Shown one piece after another: positions 33,799 to 45,310 of a stretch of DNA of 64,000 bases (position 1 is its first letter; the number at the start of each line of letters is the position of its first letter). Under the pieces are notes generated by a model. That model searched no databases and was not told the origin of the DNA. It was given only the letters and a program-made list of their open reading frames with translations. The translations under genes were made by a program, and so were the position numbers. This DNA is from Hanleya hanleyi. Its lineage: Eukaryota > Mollusca > Polyplacophora > Lepidopleurida > Hanleyidae. The stretch lies in NCBI GenBank assembly GCA_036873755.1, contig JAVTVY010037089.1:105291-169290 (forward strand), read 5' to 3'.

Positions 33799-33916
33799 GA
33801 GTAGCAGTAATAGGCGAGAATGCTGACTACGAGGATGAGAACGACTCCGGCCACCACCCCGGCCGTGACGACACCGATCAGGGCACCGTCCAACATCGTC
33901 CTCTCGGCCACAACAC
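33799..33916 (-). CDS. Transmembrane exon of the membrane protein
   Basis: The acceptor TTATATTGCAG and donor GTAAGTGT bracket 118 nt. In the open phase it reads VVAERTMLDG and then 26 hydrophobic residues (ALIGVVTAGVVAGVVLILVV + SILAYY), a textbook single membrane span with GxxxG-like small residues, ending CYS. It enters in phase 1, usual for introns before membrane exons of extracellular-domain receptors. The acidic/basic balance (E, R, D before; KKSK after) puts the N-terminal side outside the cell. Cell-adhesion receptors such as protocadherin-15-type proteins combine such a helix with long Pro-rich tails. The family is not identified. Confidence 0.75.
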
Positions 33917-34090
33917 CTGCAATATAACACAAACTACGTTAAAGGTCATGTCAAAATAATCTGTCTATACCTTATTCAATAGTTTGATTGGTGAGTAATT
34001 ACTAATGGGTATCTACCTACTTCATCCCTCTTGCTTCCCTGTTCTTATACATTGCGCTGTCAACAATCAATCAGTTAAAAGCATTGGATA

Positions 34091-34389
34091 CACTGTAAAC
34101 TGATGTGTTCAATTTCAGAACACTTAATGAACGCTTAAATTGTAACACTTATTGAACGCGTAATTGTGTTTAAATTGTTAACTTCCATGTTCAAATTGTT
34201 AAGTTCCATGTTCAGTTTTGAACTTTAGCATTTAAACCATTAACGCAGGTATTCAAATGCAGAACACTCGCATTCAAAGTTTGAACCACATCATTCTAAA
34301 CGAAGAATAACTAAGTGATCACAACTTTAACACGCGTATTCAATCTTGAACACTCTCAGAACACATCGGCGTCCGATTTATTTACAGTG
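34091..34389. mobile_element. CACTGTAAA-type MITE, longer relative
   Basis: The left end CACTGTAAACTGATGTGTTCA and right end ...ACACATCGGCGTCCGATTTA + TTTACAGTG are inverted. TA lies on both sides (34089-34090 and 34390-34391). The interior consists of repeated GTTCAAA/GAACAC words. It belongs with the element at 26993. Confidence 0.75.
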
Positions 34390-36199
34390 TATGCGTTTAA
34401 AGGTAATATCCGACAATTATAACTTATCTGTCTTCTGAAATATATAGTGAAAGCGATGTTTGTCGAACATTCCGATTACATTTCAATTCTGCATTATACC
34501 TCTGTTGACCTTGCGTTAAAAAGAATGATCTAGAGATTATTTTCCCCGTTAATATGGTCATAGCATATGAAAAGTAGTTCGCTCGTGTACAAAATTGAAG
34601 GAGATGTTTGGTCGGATTCAAAATGAACCGTGTTGGCGTGGTTTTTCCCCCTATACATTATAGCCAGGTCGTCACTTCCTCCGCGATGAAGGACGATGGC
34701 AACCAGTTAGTCACAAGGAGATTCTTCGATGTAACGATGTACATTTCTGATTAACAAACTCAGACACGGGAGAAAATCTGGTTTAAAATGGCGACCGAAC
34801 GTCAGGAGCTAGTCCAGGCAATACACATCTTCAGCTGTACGGGACACGCACGGACGTTAAAGTGACACGTTAGTAGACCCTGTGCTGACGTCAGTGGTTT
34901 ACGGGTAGTGTATATGCTTCCCGAAGAGTGTATTATGGGGGCAGAGGCATCGGTTAGCCTCGGTTCCTCTCGATTTGACCAAGCCGGTCCAATATCACAG
35001 TATATAAACGCTACAATATGTGTAATTTTTGACAGCCAGTCTCAAGAAAATATAAAGTTTTCAATCAAACAGTTCTGTCTCCTTTCATTTTTGTGTAATC
35101 TTGTTACATTTACGCGTTTAATATTCTCTGCAATTATAGTAACAAAACGACATCCAGTAAAAACATGTAGGCGAACCTCTTCGTCAAAGTCACCGGGAAG
35201 AGTCCACGTCCACGCTATTAACACTAAGTGGTTGAGCCTATTATACACCTGTAACGAACGCACACATTTTCTACATGATTACCAGATTACGCGCTGTTGA
35301 AAAAATTAGGCTTGGATTCATTAAAACGATTACGCGTTCAGAGCTTTACTAATCTGATATTGACGGCAAATTATCTTGTCAAGAATTAATCAAGCGAGAA
35401 AGATTGAACTGCTATTTTGGTTGCGATCAGCTTTTTTGTACATGGATGGTATCTCGATGGGCCCCCATACATTTACCAGCAAACAGGTTAACCTGGCCCG
35501 TTACTCATCACGGAAATAAAAGAGAGTCAGGTCTGAGTAAACTAACCCGGCAATGAACACACGTGTAAATAGAGTCTAGTCATCGTGCCATGTTTTGTAT
35601 CAATATACCTAGGCTCTAGTAACATGATATTTTAATAGAGCACAGACGAAAACCGGTTTCTTTATCGGTTCTGCCCGTGTATATGGTTTATTCGTTTGTA
35701 TACCAAGTCTGGCGAAGTTATTGTGTAAAACGGGCACCTAAATTTGGCATGTCAGCAGTGAATGCGGGATTTATCGTGCGTTCCCGGCGAGCAGACTCGC
35801 ATTCGGGTATCATCGAGAGGCAGAAGAGGAATACACTCCTTAAATCAGCGTGAGCCCGACTGGACGGTCCGAAGGGACGTAGGACTGACACTGGTTTAAG
35901 GGGAAGCGGAATATAGGGCTTTTTCCCAGAAGCAGTCGCTGATTTGTATATCCTGTGGCACAGCACATCCAATCGGCATCGTCCGTTGTAAAACGTAGCA
36001 CTTGCCTCACGAAACTGCAGCTAAATGGGGCCTTGTCACGCGTGCTCTGTTCAAAGAGTTTAGCTCATTCTGCTATAAAATATACTCCGTGTAGTACTGA
36101 TAATTATTCACTGTCATTGGCGTATTCGCCAATCACACTCGATACAAATTGAATGGTCCAATGCGCCACATTTCAAGGAAACTTAAATGGGTCGTGTTA

Positions 36200-36440
36200 A
36201 ACGCAACATATTTAGGTGGTGGGAAAAGATGCCGACGTACTGAGATGAAGTCATATGACCCCACAGGCCAATATTATCTAAAAACACCACATGGGCCGGA
36301 AATGATCCATGCGATGACTCAGCTACACTTTTATTGTGATTGTTCATGCAGACATCTTGAATGACATGCCTACACGGCCTTTAGAACTGGCTTGAACGGC
36401 ATTAATAGATATAAATATCAAATAACAATCATGTAATAGC
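36200..36440. repeat. Dispersed repeat family R1, copy at 36 kb
   Basis: It shares GGTGGGAAAAGATGCCGACG, CACTTTTATTGTGATTGTTC and GGCTTGAACGGCATTAATAG with the copies near 15 kb, in the same orientation and at similar divergence. Confidence 0.6.
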
Positions 36441-39104
36441 CTTATCAAGTCATCTGATGAAAAGTGATGAACTATGTGACCGTTAGATTCTACACTCTAG
36501 ATAATGTGACTTTTTACCAAAAGATATCAGACGATAGTCATCCGAAGTCAACTATATTTGTAGGATGTTAACACTTTTCTAAACACATAAACGAAGTATA
36601 CAGTTTGAACGCATGTTTAGATTTCAAAATCTTTAGGTCTTACATACAGTTCCGAAGATATAAACGTCAACATGTTTAGGCTTCAAACACTTTTCTGAAT
36701 GCATATGTGTTAAAAATCTAAATACCTATTTGATGGCTGCGGCATGTTTCATTCACGTTGCCGTCTCGCTATAATGTCCTGAAGTACACAATGAAACACC
36801 AAAGTTGAAACACGAGTCAAAAAGACGGCATGTCTCAAGGAATGTGAGGTAAAGACCATAGTGCTGTCTGATGCACAGCATTGGACACCAAATCGTCTGC
36901 ATGCATATCTAACCGAAACTCGGCAACACTTTGAGCTTGACCAATCTGTGAAAGATATCATTAGCCTTGGGTTCCAGATCATTCTTTCTGGTCTTTTGCG
37001 ATCGCGAAGATATCCGGATTCGACTGAATGTTTCGAAGGGGTCACATTTTGGGCATCAATCACCAGTGAACATTGCATATAAAATTGAGACATATTGAGA
37101 GCAGACACGATTACACGTTACATTAAACGTCGGGTGGGAATGAGCGTAACATGTTCCAGATTAATGGTCAAAGCGACACATGTTTCAGTATGCAGGACAT
37201 CACATGCTTCAAGGGTACACATGTCTCATCTTGAGACCCCATTAACTCATATGAAGATGACACGTGTTTCAAATTGAAATGTGAAGTCGTTTCGAAATGA
37301 AGAAGGTACGTACACACATATCTCAAACGTTGAGACAAATAAATCATTTTGCGACGTTAAACATGTATCGTAACATACCCCATATGGCTACCACACATAG
37401 CTACCGCGTAGTTATGATCTGCGTTAGCTACAAGCGTAAACGTGCGTAAGGACAATGTTAAACTTAACAACACTAAGTTATTACAGTGTATAAGTTATAG
37501 TGTACTCGATTGGGGCAATGGACATTCACGCATCAATACAGAATATAAAAAGAATGAAAGAATATACAAAACATGTATATTACATCATAAATGCCAATAG
37601 AAACCAAGCTGAATCGTTGGGGAACAATTGCAAAGACATACAAAGCAACTCAACCGGTATAATTGATGTTTCTTACTCCATATATGTTGTCGGAATATTA
37701 CTCAACCTACACAGAACGTTAACAATAATTCCCACTGTTCCTATAGGATATCGCCAAAAACAGCTTATGTTTCCCGTGTCCTTTATGCCGAGCCGTTCAG
37801 AAATAGACGCGAAACCAAGACCATAACTGCAGCGTGACAATACCTGCTGAGCTTTTACATCGCTTAATTTTAAGAACCCGGAAAAATATCGCAATCAAAT
37901 AATAAAGTCATCTAGTTCAATTAATACGTTAATCTCACGTTATTGTACGGTAAAAACGTCGGTAAAAAGTGTCTGTACTGCATGTATGTATACAGCTGCT
38001 AGGTTTTTGCACTTAACAAAAAGAAATGTAATTTCATGATAATACCACGGATATACGTAATGATCCTAATAAAAACAAAATCTATATGTATAATTATAAA
38101 TTTGAGGTCTAAAACAGGAGCGAAAAATATTGCCCATAGCATAAAAAGCATACACGGCCCATAGCATAAAAAGCAGACTGGATGAGTTATTACACGACAC
38201 GCGAAAGAGAATATTATCAATCTCATCTTAAGACTTACATTAATGTCTCAGTTGCACATTATTGCGAGAACAAAGAAGAGCCTGTCTGTTAACTGACCCG
38301 TGACTTCAGTTCATCAACTATCATCTACTCTTTGCCCTATCTTTTAACCCAGGATGCTATTTTGAACTGGTGATAGCTGGAATAGTTTTATACATATGTA
38401 CTATATTTTCCCAGTATTCAAAGAAAGTAAAGTTCAAAATAGTTTCCTGGAAAGAAAGATAGGGGGAAAGTGAAATTGTACAATCCAGTGGCAATCTCTG
38501 TAAACTCGGATATAATATCACGGAATATTATATCTGAATTTAGCGCTATATAAATCCCGTGCGAATTCTAACTACATTTGTTAGCCAATCAGGTTGTTAG
38601 CTTGGTGAAACAATTTAAAAATCACACCCACAGTAATTATACACGGTAGCACGTGGACCAATATATAGTAAACATTATCCGGAAACTGTATCCAAATGTG
38701 GAATCATTTCCAGACACTGTGCAAGATGAACGTAAACACCAAAGGGTTCACTCCCGCCGAGAAGTCTAGCTTTGTTAACTAAACGTCAATCATTGTCAAA
38801 GTGAAAAGGCAAAAATTATCGCGATTGGTTTATTATGAGATCTCGTAGATTATCGGCAAACAATTCGCACGAAGTTTTCATAGCGTCACGTCTAGATGGT
38901 ATTCCTCTGATTTACCATCATGGTTTACCTAGATTGAACCCAGTAGGTGATCAGCTGAAGTCACTTGTCAGTGAACAAACAGGCTCTTCTTTGTTCTTTC
39001 AGTTATGTGCAAGTGAACCATTGGAGAGGAATACAGCAGTAAATAATCACATCGGTAAATGACGTCAACCATAAACGATGACGTCAATAAACGATTTTAG
39101 CCGT

Positions 39105-39450
39105 GGATAATATACCAATACTTGAATTCACCAGTAAATGATCGCACCAGGTAAGTGTTTTCAGCAGTAAATGAACACACCAGGTAAGTGCTTTCAGCGG
39201 TAAATGGTCACAACAAGTAAGTGATTTCAGCAGTAAATTATCACACCAGGTAAGTGGTTTCAGCAGTAAATGATCACACCAGGTAAGTGGTTTCAGCAGT
39301 AAATGATCGAAACAGGCAAGTGGTTTCAGCAGTAAAATATCACACCAGATAAGTGGTTTCAGCAGTAAATGATCGCCCCAGGTATGTGTTTTCAGCAGTA
39401 AATGATCACACCAGGCAAGTAGTTTCAGCAGTAGGTCATTGTACTCTTTC
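39105..39450. repeat. ~33-bp minisatellite TTTCAGCAGTAAATGATCACACCAGGTAAGTGG
   Basis: About ten close units lie in tandem. Weaker units continue to about 40440, with 'TTTCAGCAGTAAATGA' scattered throughout. The 122-codon minus-strand frame (repeating CDHLLLK) exists only because the unit is a multiple of three without stops. The word CAGGTAAGT in each unit resembles a splice donor, and TTTCAG resembles an acceptor. Confidence 0.85.
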
Positions 39451-40532
39451 ACTGGTTTCAGTGAAATGGTTATATTGCGGATATGGATTTCAGCAATATA
39501 TTAGTTCAGTGATTCCAGTATGAAGTCATTTCAGCAGTAAATGATCGATTAGTGGCCTGGTTTAAGGAGGAAATGATTATTTGGTTATTTTAGTAGTGAA
39601 TTATAACAACAGTAAATTAATCAGCATTACATAATCATGCCAGTAAATTATTTCTGCAGTAAATGATTCTAACAATATGTTATTGCCACAGGTTATGATC
39701 ATATCAGTACGAGATATCAGAAGTAAATTATTACAAGAGTGAATTGATACCAGCAATGTATCAACATGCCAGTATGTTATGTCTGCAGTAAATGCGGTAA
39801 TTTATTTCAGCAGTGAGGTCAGAGCATTTAGTGATTCCGCAGTAAATGATCATAACAGTCAATGATTTCAGCAGTGAGAGGTCAGAGCGGTAACTGATTT
39901 CAGTAGTACCAGATTACGGCAAAGATTTCATGTAAGAGTCACGAAAATATATGACAAAGAATTTGCTGCAAATTGCATTGTCAAGGCTTCATCCAGGATA
40001 TTACCTTTCAAAGGAAGGTCTTACATCAAAGCCTTGCCGACACTACAACATTCAACGATTTCATAAGTAAATTATACCAGGTCTAACAGTAAGCGAGTCC
40101 AGCAGTAAAAATAATCGAAATGATAAATAACACTCAACAGCAAATATAGTCACATCAAAAATATATAAAAATGCTGAACTAGTGATTTCAGCAGTGAATG
40201 AGCATTATCAGAGAGATACTTCAGCAGTAAATGATCACTGTCGTAAGTAATTTCAGCAATAAATAATAGTACCAGTTATGTGATTTCAGCAGTAAATGAC
40301 CATACCAGCACTGAATGATCAAGCCAATAAGTTTTGTCTGCAGTAACTCAATGCGACAGTAAACAATTTCGGCAGTAAATCACAGCATATCACAGAGTGA
40401 GTTCAGCAAAAATACTCATACCGGTAAACTCTTAAAACGCAAGTGTTGTATTTAACATTATAAATGTCCGAGGAGTGACGACATTATATAAAGTTTTACA
40501 TTTGTAACATTCACAGAAAGTGTTGAAAAAAG

Positions 40533-40651
40533 GTGGTATATCCAACATTGTAGTGCTGTATCATGAGCAATACAACACTTTACAATGCTGAATTTAACAC
40601 TTGTAAAGTGTTGTATTGCTTCTCATACAGCACTATAACGTTGGATACAAC
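40533..40651. repeat. Hairpin of ~50-bp arms
   Basis: GTAGTGCTGTATCATGAGCA + ATACAACACTTTACAA pairs with TTGTAAAGTGTTGTATTGCT + TCTCATACAGCACTAT, with one small bulge and a loop of about 17 nt. It is probably a small MITE. Confidence 0.75.
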
Positions 40652-40952
40652 ATATAGTGAAGTGCTTCCGGAAGCACATCACCATACCATTTAGACGGTG
40701 ATATCAGCAATAAATGACAATACCAAACACTAAATGCTCATACCAGTAAGTTCTTTCAACAGTGACTCATCACGGCAGTTAATGATTTGGGCATGTATGA
40801 TATCAGTGAATGTTACTCTAAGGTATCCTATCGCTAATATACTTCTCAACAGGCCTTAGTCTGCTGCAGCATTATTCCCCAGGAAAAGATACGGTAATAT
40901 AGAAAGATTTAATCAAGGTAGAATCGGATGAAAACTTTTCGACCGATGGGTT

Positions 40953-41414
40953 TTGTACATGTATGTACATGTAATAAGAATTACTGGAAAAGAAAAAAAA
41001 TATTCGTTTACCATTAGTGTAAAAATCCTAGAACTTTTCTCTGGAAACGAGGACAACGGCAAGGTCTTGTGCCAATGCCACAAATGTTGTTATGGTAACG
41101 TTATCCAAGATACTGTCCCGTTTCGGAGACCGCTCTTCAAGCAAGACGAGTGTAAGATGACTGATACTTTCCGTATCTACCAATCTATAATTGCTGACAA
41201 GCAGATACGTAATTTGGCAACTTTTTACGTTAATCACCAAGGCCATTGTTATAACGAAGATATGCTTGAAATAGTATTCATTTTTACATCGCTCATGTTG
41301 TTAACGTGCGATAACATCATATACGCATATTGTTTATTTGAAGGCCTGAAGGTATTAAAGGAATCACGCGTAAATCTGAGTAACCTTTTATTCTCTCTTA
41401 ATGATGATTATTAA
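40953..41414 (+). other. 153-codon open frame of unclear status
   Basis: The plus frame is open for 462 nt in AT-rich DNA and includes CQCHKC and an internal hydrophobic stretch (LEIVFIFTSLMLL). The opposite strand is open over 41028-41246 as well, with a hydrophobic Val/Leu-rich reading. There is no promoter, no convincing splice sites and no known domain. It could be a decayed transposon segment or an exon of the minus-strand gene; I do not call it a gene. Confidence 0.25.
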
Positions 41415-41810
41415 TTACACCTGACTTACATCATGTCAGACACCACTGTACTAAATAACTGGATTCTCTGCTGTATTTCTGTCAAGTCAAAATATCTTCG
41501 CGAGCGATTAATAGAACCAACCAGAGGTGAAGCACCAGTGCACATCCAATCGTTCTTCGTGAAATGAAGGGGACTAGCAGGAATCGGTTAATGCTATCGC
41601 GATGACAACACGAAGAATCCAACATGGCGCCCATGGCGGCCATATTTGATTTCAGATGGCGCTCCTATATTGACGAAGCATAGTCTGAAGTCTTTCAGAA
41701 GTTATTTTACGGACAAGGCTCGGCAGAGGAGCAACAAAGCGAAGAAGAAAATAAGAAAGAAGAAGGAAACCATAAACTGATCATGTGAACGAAATGGGAT
41801 GTTGAGTAAT

Positions 41811-41872
41811 TTGTGAAATCCTCGCACAGTTAGCAGTAATTTGTGAAATCCTCGCACAGTTAGCAGTGATTA
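41811..41872. repeat. 31-bp exact tandem duplication
   Basis: The unit GTAATTTGTGAAATCCTCGC + ACAGTTAGCA occurs twice in succession. Confidence 0.85.
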
Positions 41873-43689
41873 ATTCGGCGGAACTAAGATAAGGCCGTAT
41901 AATTTTTCCCGCGATGTTTGAATCTAATAAGCTGATTACCACAAATGTAAAAATAACTTTTCCATATAATGTTTGATATAAGGTCAGTGTATGTTATAAC
42001 CCGAGTTAATATTTACACTATAAATAATATTTACCCCCAACGCCTGTCGCCTAGGGGAAATTGTTTGTCAGATGTAATTAATCATCCCGTTTACTCGAAG
42101 CGAAGAAAAAACGATCAACCGTGATTAAATATATGTTATCTCGTACCGCTAATGAATTTGTATGTATATAAACAAACGTGGTCAAGAATTGTTCACGAGC
42201 TGGTTGTCATCAGATAACGAGTTGAATATTCCATTATTCAGATGATTCCGAGAGATAATCTCCATGCTTAAGACGCTAGCTAGGTTGGGCAATATTTGAC
42301 ATCTTACTAATTTGAGCATTAGATGTAAAGCGATATCACCAATGTACTCTTAATCATCGATTATGAGATAAACTTCTTTTATTTTAGAATTGACCACAAG
42401 TGCCCCATTAGGAAAATGAGGATTATTTGACAATATTTGGTTGGAAAAATGATAAATCCTACTCATAAATAAGTACAAATTAAGGGAATAACAATTAAAC
42501 TCCAGAGCTACATTAATACGTCTTTGCAGTAGGCAAATAATTTTATCAAGCTTCCTGTCACGGTTATGACTGTACCGGTCATCCACTGTACATGACATGA
42601 TTTATTATAATACCAGATCATTGTACAGAACAAAAAAAAACAAAAAAAATTGTAAACAAGAAAAATCTGCTTTTCAGATAATAACTCTAGAAACTAGATC
42701 AATATCCTAGAATTCAGATGCCTTTCTAGAAATAAGAAATATTTTCTTGTATTAGAAGACAAGTGGTATAATAATATTACTACCCAATATAATTACCCCA
42801 AATTTGCTTGTGATGACCGCTTATATATTGATCTTCTATATAATTTAGAATTAATTGATTTGAATTCCTCAACACATTTTGGAGCTGAAAAGAAAAATAA
42901 CCTGTTCATGGAGTAAGAAAATTCATCTCATACATTTTAAGGCGTTTTGAAAAATAAAATTTTCATCCCGTGAACAGATTATTTGAAGTTTAGAATGATC
43001 AGATTACAGGAAAGGGACATTTTATGTTCTATAATATTTCAAAGAAATCAGAACTAGTGATTTTACATGAAATATCACCATGGAAGCTAACATATAGTTA
43101 TGTTACGTATTAAAAATATTTGTTTGATTATATCTTGTGTAAATGCAAGAAAATATTTCTTCTTTCTAAAAACGCAACGAAATTCTAGAATACAAATAGT
43201 TTGTAGATTTAGGCCTATTATCTGAAAGCAATATTTTTCTCATTCATAGAAAATTATTTTTTGCTATGTTAAACAAAATTTAAATGACAACATTTAACTG
43301 AAATAACGTCTTCAAATGTTATTCAAGGTGGTGAAAGTTTCGTGTTTGGTTCAGAATACATCTTGACCTTGTGAAGATGGCGGTACAGCATCAGGGAAAG
43401 TGGATCTTAGCGAGCAGGTGGTCTGCTCATCTGCTCACTAACTTCCACACTCTCCATACAGCGACCGGACAGCACGCATTGGGTGGGGGGGGGGGGAACG
43501 CTTCATGTTCAAAAATGACGTTCACATAGGAAAAATAAATCGTAAGCTGTGAAGACGAAAACTTATTCTTCAAGTCGTCTCCTAGTTTAAAAATATTGAT
43601 CTACGACATTTTATTTCATAATTCTATTAATTAGCTGGAGAGATTGTCAAATTTAATAGCATTATATAATGCTATAATTATTTTTTTTA

Positions 43690-43710
43690 AAAACACACAC
43701 ACACACACAC
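43690..43710. repeat. AC microsatellite
   Basis: About ten uninterrupted AC units follow a T8/A5 stretch. Confidence 0.9.
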
Positions 43711-45231
43711 ATTTTACGGAAGTGTTCAAATCTGAACCCCTTCTGACAGTGTAACATCTTCGCGAACGCAGTCAAATCAAATCTCGACAGAGATTTGCTT
43801 GGGCCATCATGCGCCAGAATACAAGAGCAGTGACAGGTAACCGTCTGGTCTGGGAATTGTTTTACATCTGGATGTCGATAGCCAATCTAGATGTCGATAG
43901 CCGTGCAGATGAAACGTTGATTTGCTAACCGACACAGATCAAGGACTTTTCTCTTCAAGATTTCGACTTTCGGTTCTCGCACACCGTTTCAAATTGTCAG
44001 TTTCTGTCAGTGCTTCTCCGTACTCGTAATAGGCATATTAAAAATATCAGAGGACACTTGTAGCGATATATAACCGGACATACATAAAGAACATTTGCAA
44101 TCGATTCAACAGAAAATGGCGGGGAAGTTAATCATTTACAATTTTCTCGTTACCAAATTAATTGTACCTGGCAGAAGACTCCTACTCCCGTCATTGTACA
44201 TCTTGAACTCACATTATAAAGTATGGGGTTATGTATAGATAACCCATATTTCATCACCCCACCCCTTAAAACCACCTCCGTCCCACCTCTTGTAACTTCG
44301 AGGGCCTGCAGTAATATCTGAGAATAAAATAGCCGTTATTTTCCCCAGGTTAGACATATATTCTTGTCTGATATTTCAGGTACAAGATATCAATCTCTCC
44401 ATTTTACAGATACCGGTACTACAAGATGGCCACGTGATAAAATGTGGAGAAGATTCGAGACTTAGAAAGCAAACCCTGATTGAAGATAACATAAACACAA
44501 AGAAGGCGCTTGACAAGACTGCTAGTGTACGACAGATTTCTTTACACGATATGTAATAGCCTACAGATAAACGTCAATGTATCATCAAAGAAGCACATGG
44601 GTGGTAAAAGGGTTGAGATTTATTGATAACAAACAACCGTTGTATATATTTCAAAATCATAAAATATAACATCGCAGTGTATATTCTTGGATATACATAT
44701 ACTTTAAACCAGGCGCTTAGAGGTTAAACCTGGAACTTGTCCACCTATTTTAAAGAAGATCCTGGATATTTTAGGATCGTCTATAATGAATTTGCTATAG
44801 ATTTATTACAGTCACGTCGCCTGTTCCGACCGGGTGTCAGTCCCGACCCATTTCCCATACATTGCTTCTTGCCACAACCATGGACATTACACTGACCGTG
44901 TAGAGTCCATGTCTCAACCAAGATCACGTGAAATTTTAAAACATTTGGTGCATTCGAACAAGTTGATCAACCTTCCAATCTTGGCTAAATTATATTAGGC
45001 ATCCATTGGATTTGTTCGGACATAGCTTTTCAGACCCACCCCATTACATCTCATCGGTCGCCCACATTACAATACAAACGCCATGACCCGCCGTCATGAA
45101 AAATCAATGTCGTCTGCCAGCGCATTCGATCAAAGTTTTGATGTTTCGTTTCTCACATATAATTATTATATGGTACTATATGTATCTGTGATAAATGTAT
45201 TGACTCCAGTGTTACTCCAAGGGCTACCCAC

Positions 45232-45310
45232 CTCATCGTTGACATCAACTGAGGGAGCCAGTTCCGAACCACCATCATCCATGGATAGCCAAGCTGGGTC
45301 GTACCATGGC
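45232..45310 (-). CDS. Candidate exon, possibly 5' part of the membrane-protein gene
   Basis: The acceptor TAAGACCTTTTCAG and donor GAG|GTGGGT enclose 79 nt. In one phase it reads PWYDPAWLSMDDGGSELAPS and VDVNDE without a stop, and it is much more protein-like than the neighbouring frames. It would enter in phase 2 and leave in phase 0. The transmembrane exon at 33916 needs a phase-1 donor, so at least one more exon would have to lie between them. It may instead belong to another gene. Confidence 0.4.

Larger units (their letters stand above)
33917..45231. other. Large non-coding stretch (upstream intron or intergenic)
   Basis: No convincing exon was found across 11 kb. It holds the MITE at 34091-34389, an R1 copy at 36200-36440, diffuse ACATGTTTCA words at 37100-37300, the minisatellite at 39105-40440, a hairpin at 40533-40651, a duplicated 31-mer at 41811, an AC microsatellite at 43690 and a G run at 43482. 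If extracellular exons of the minus-strand gene lie further right, this is one or more of its introns. Confidence 0.45.

Noticed and set aside
39084..39452. 122-codon frame with repeating CDHLLLKxLTW
   Set aside because: Pure translation of a 33-bp minisatellite.
39105..40440. CRISPR-like array of 33-bp units
   Set aside because: Units are contiguous without unique spacers, and the genome is eukaryotic.
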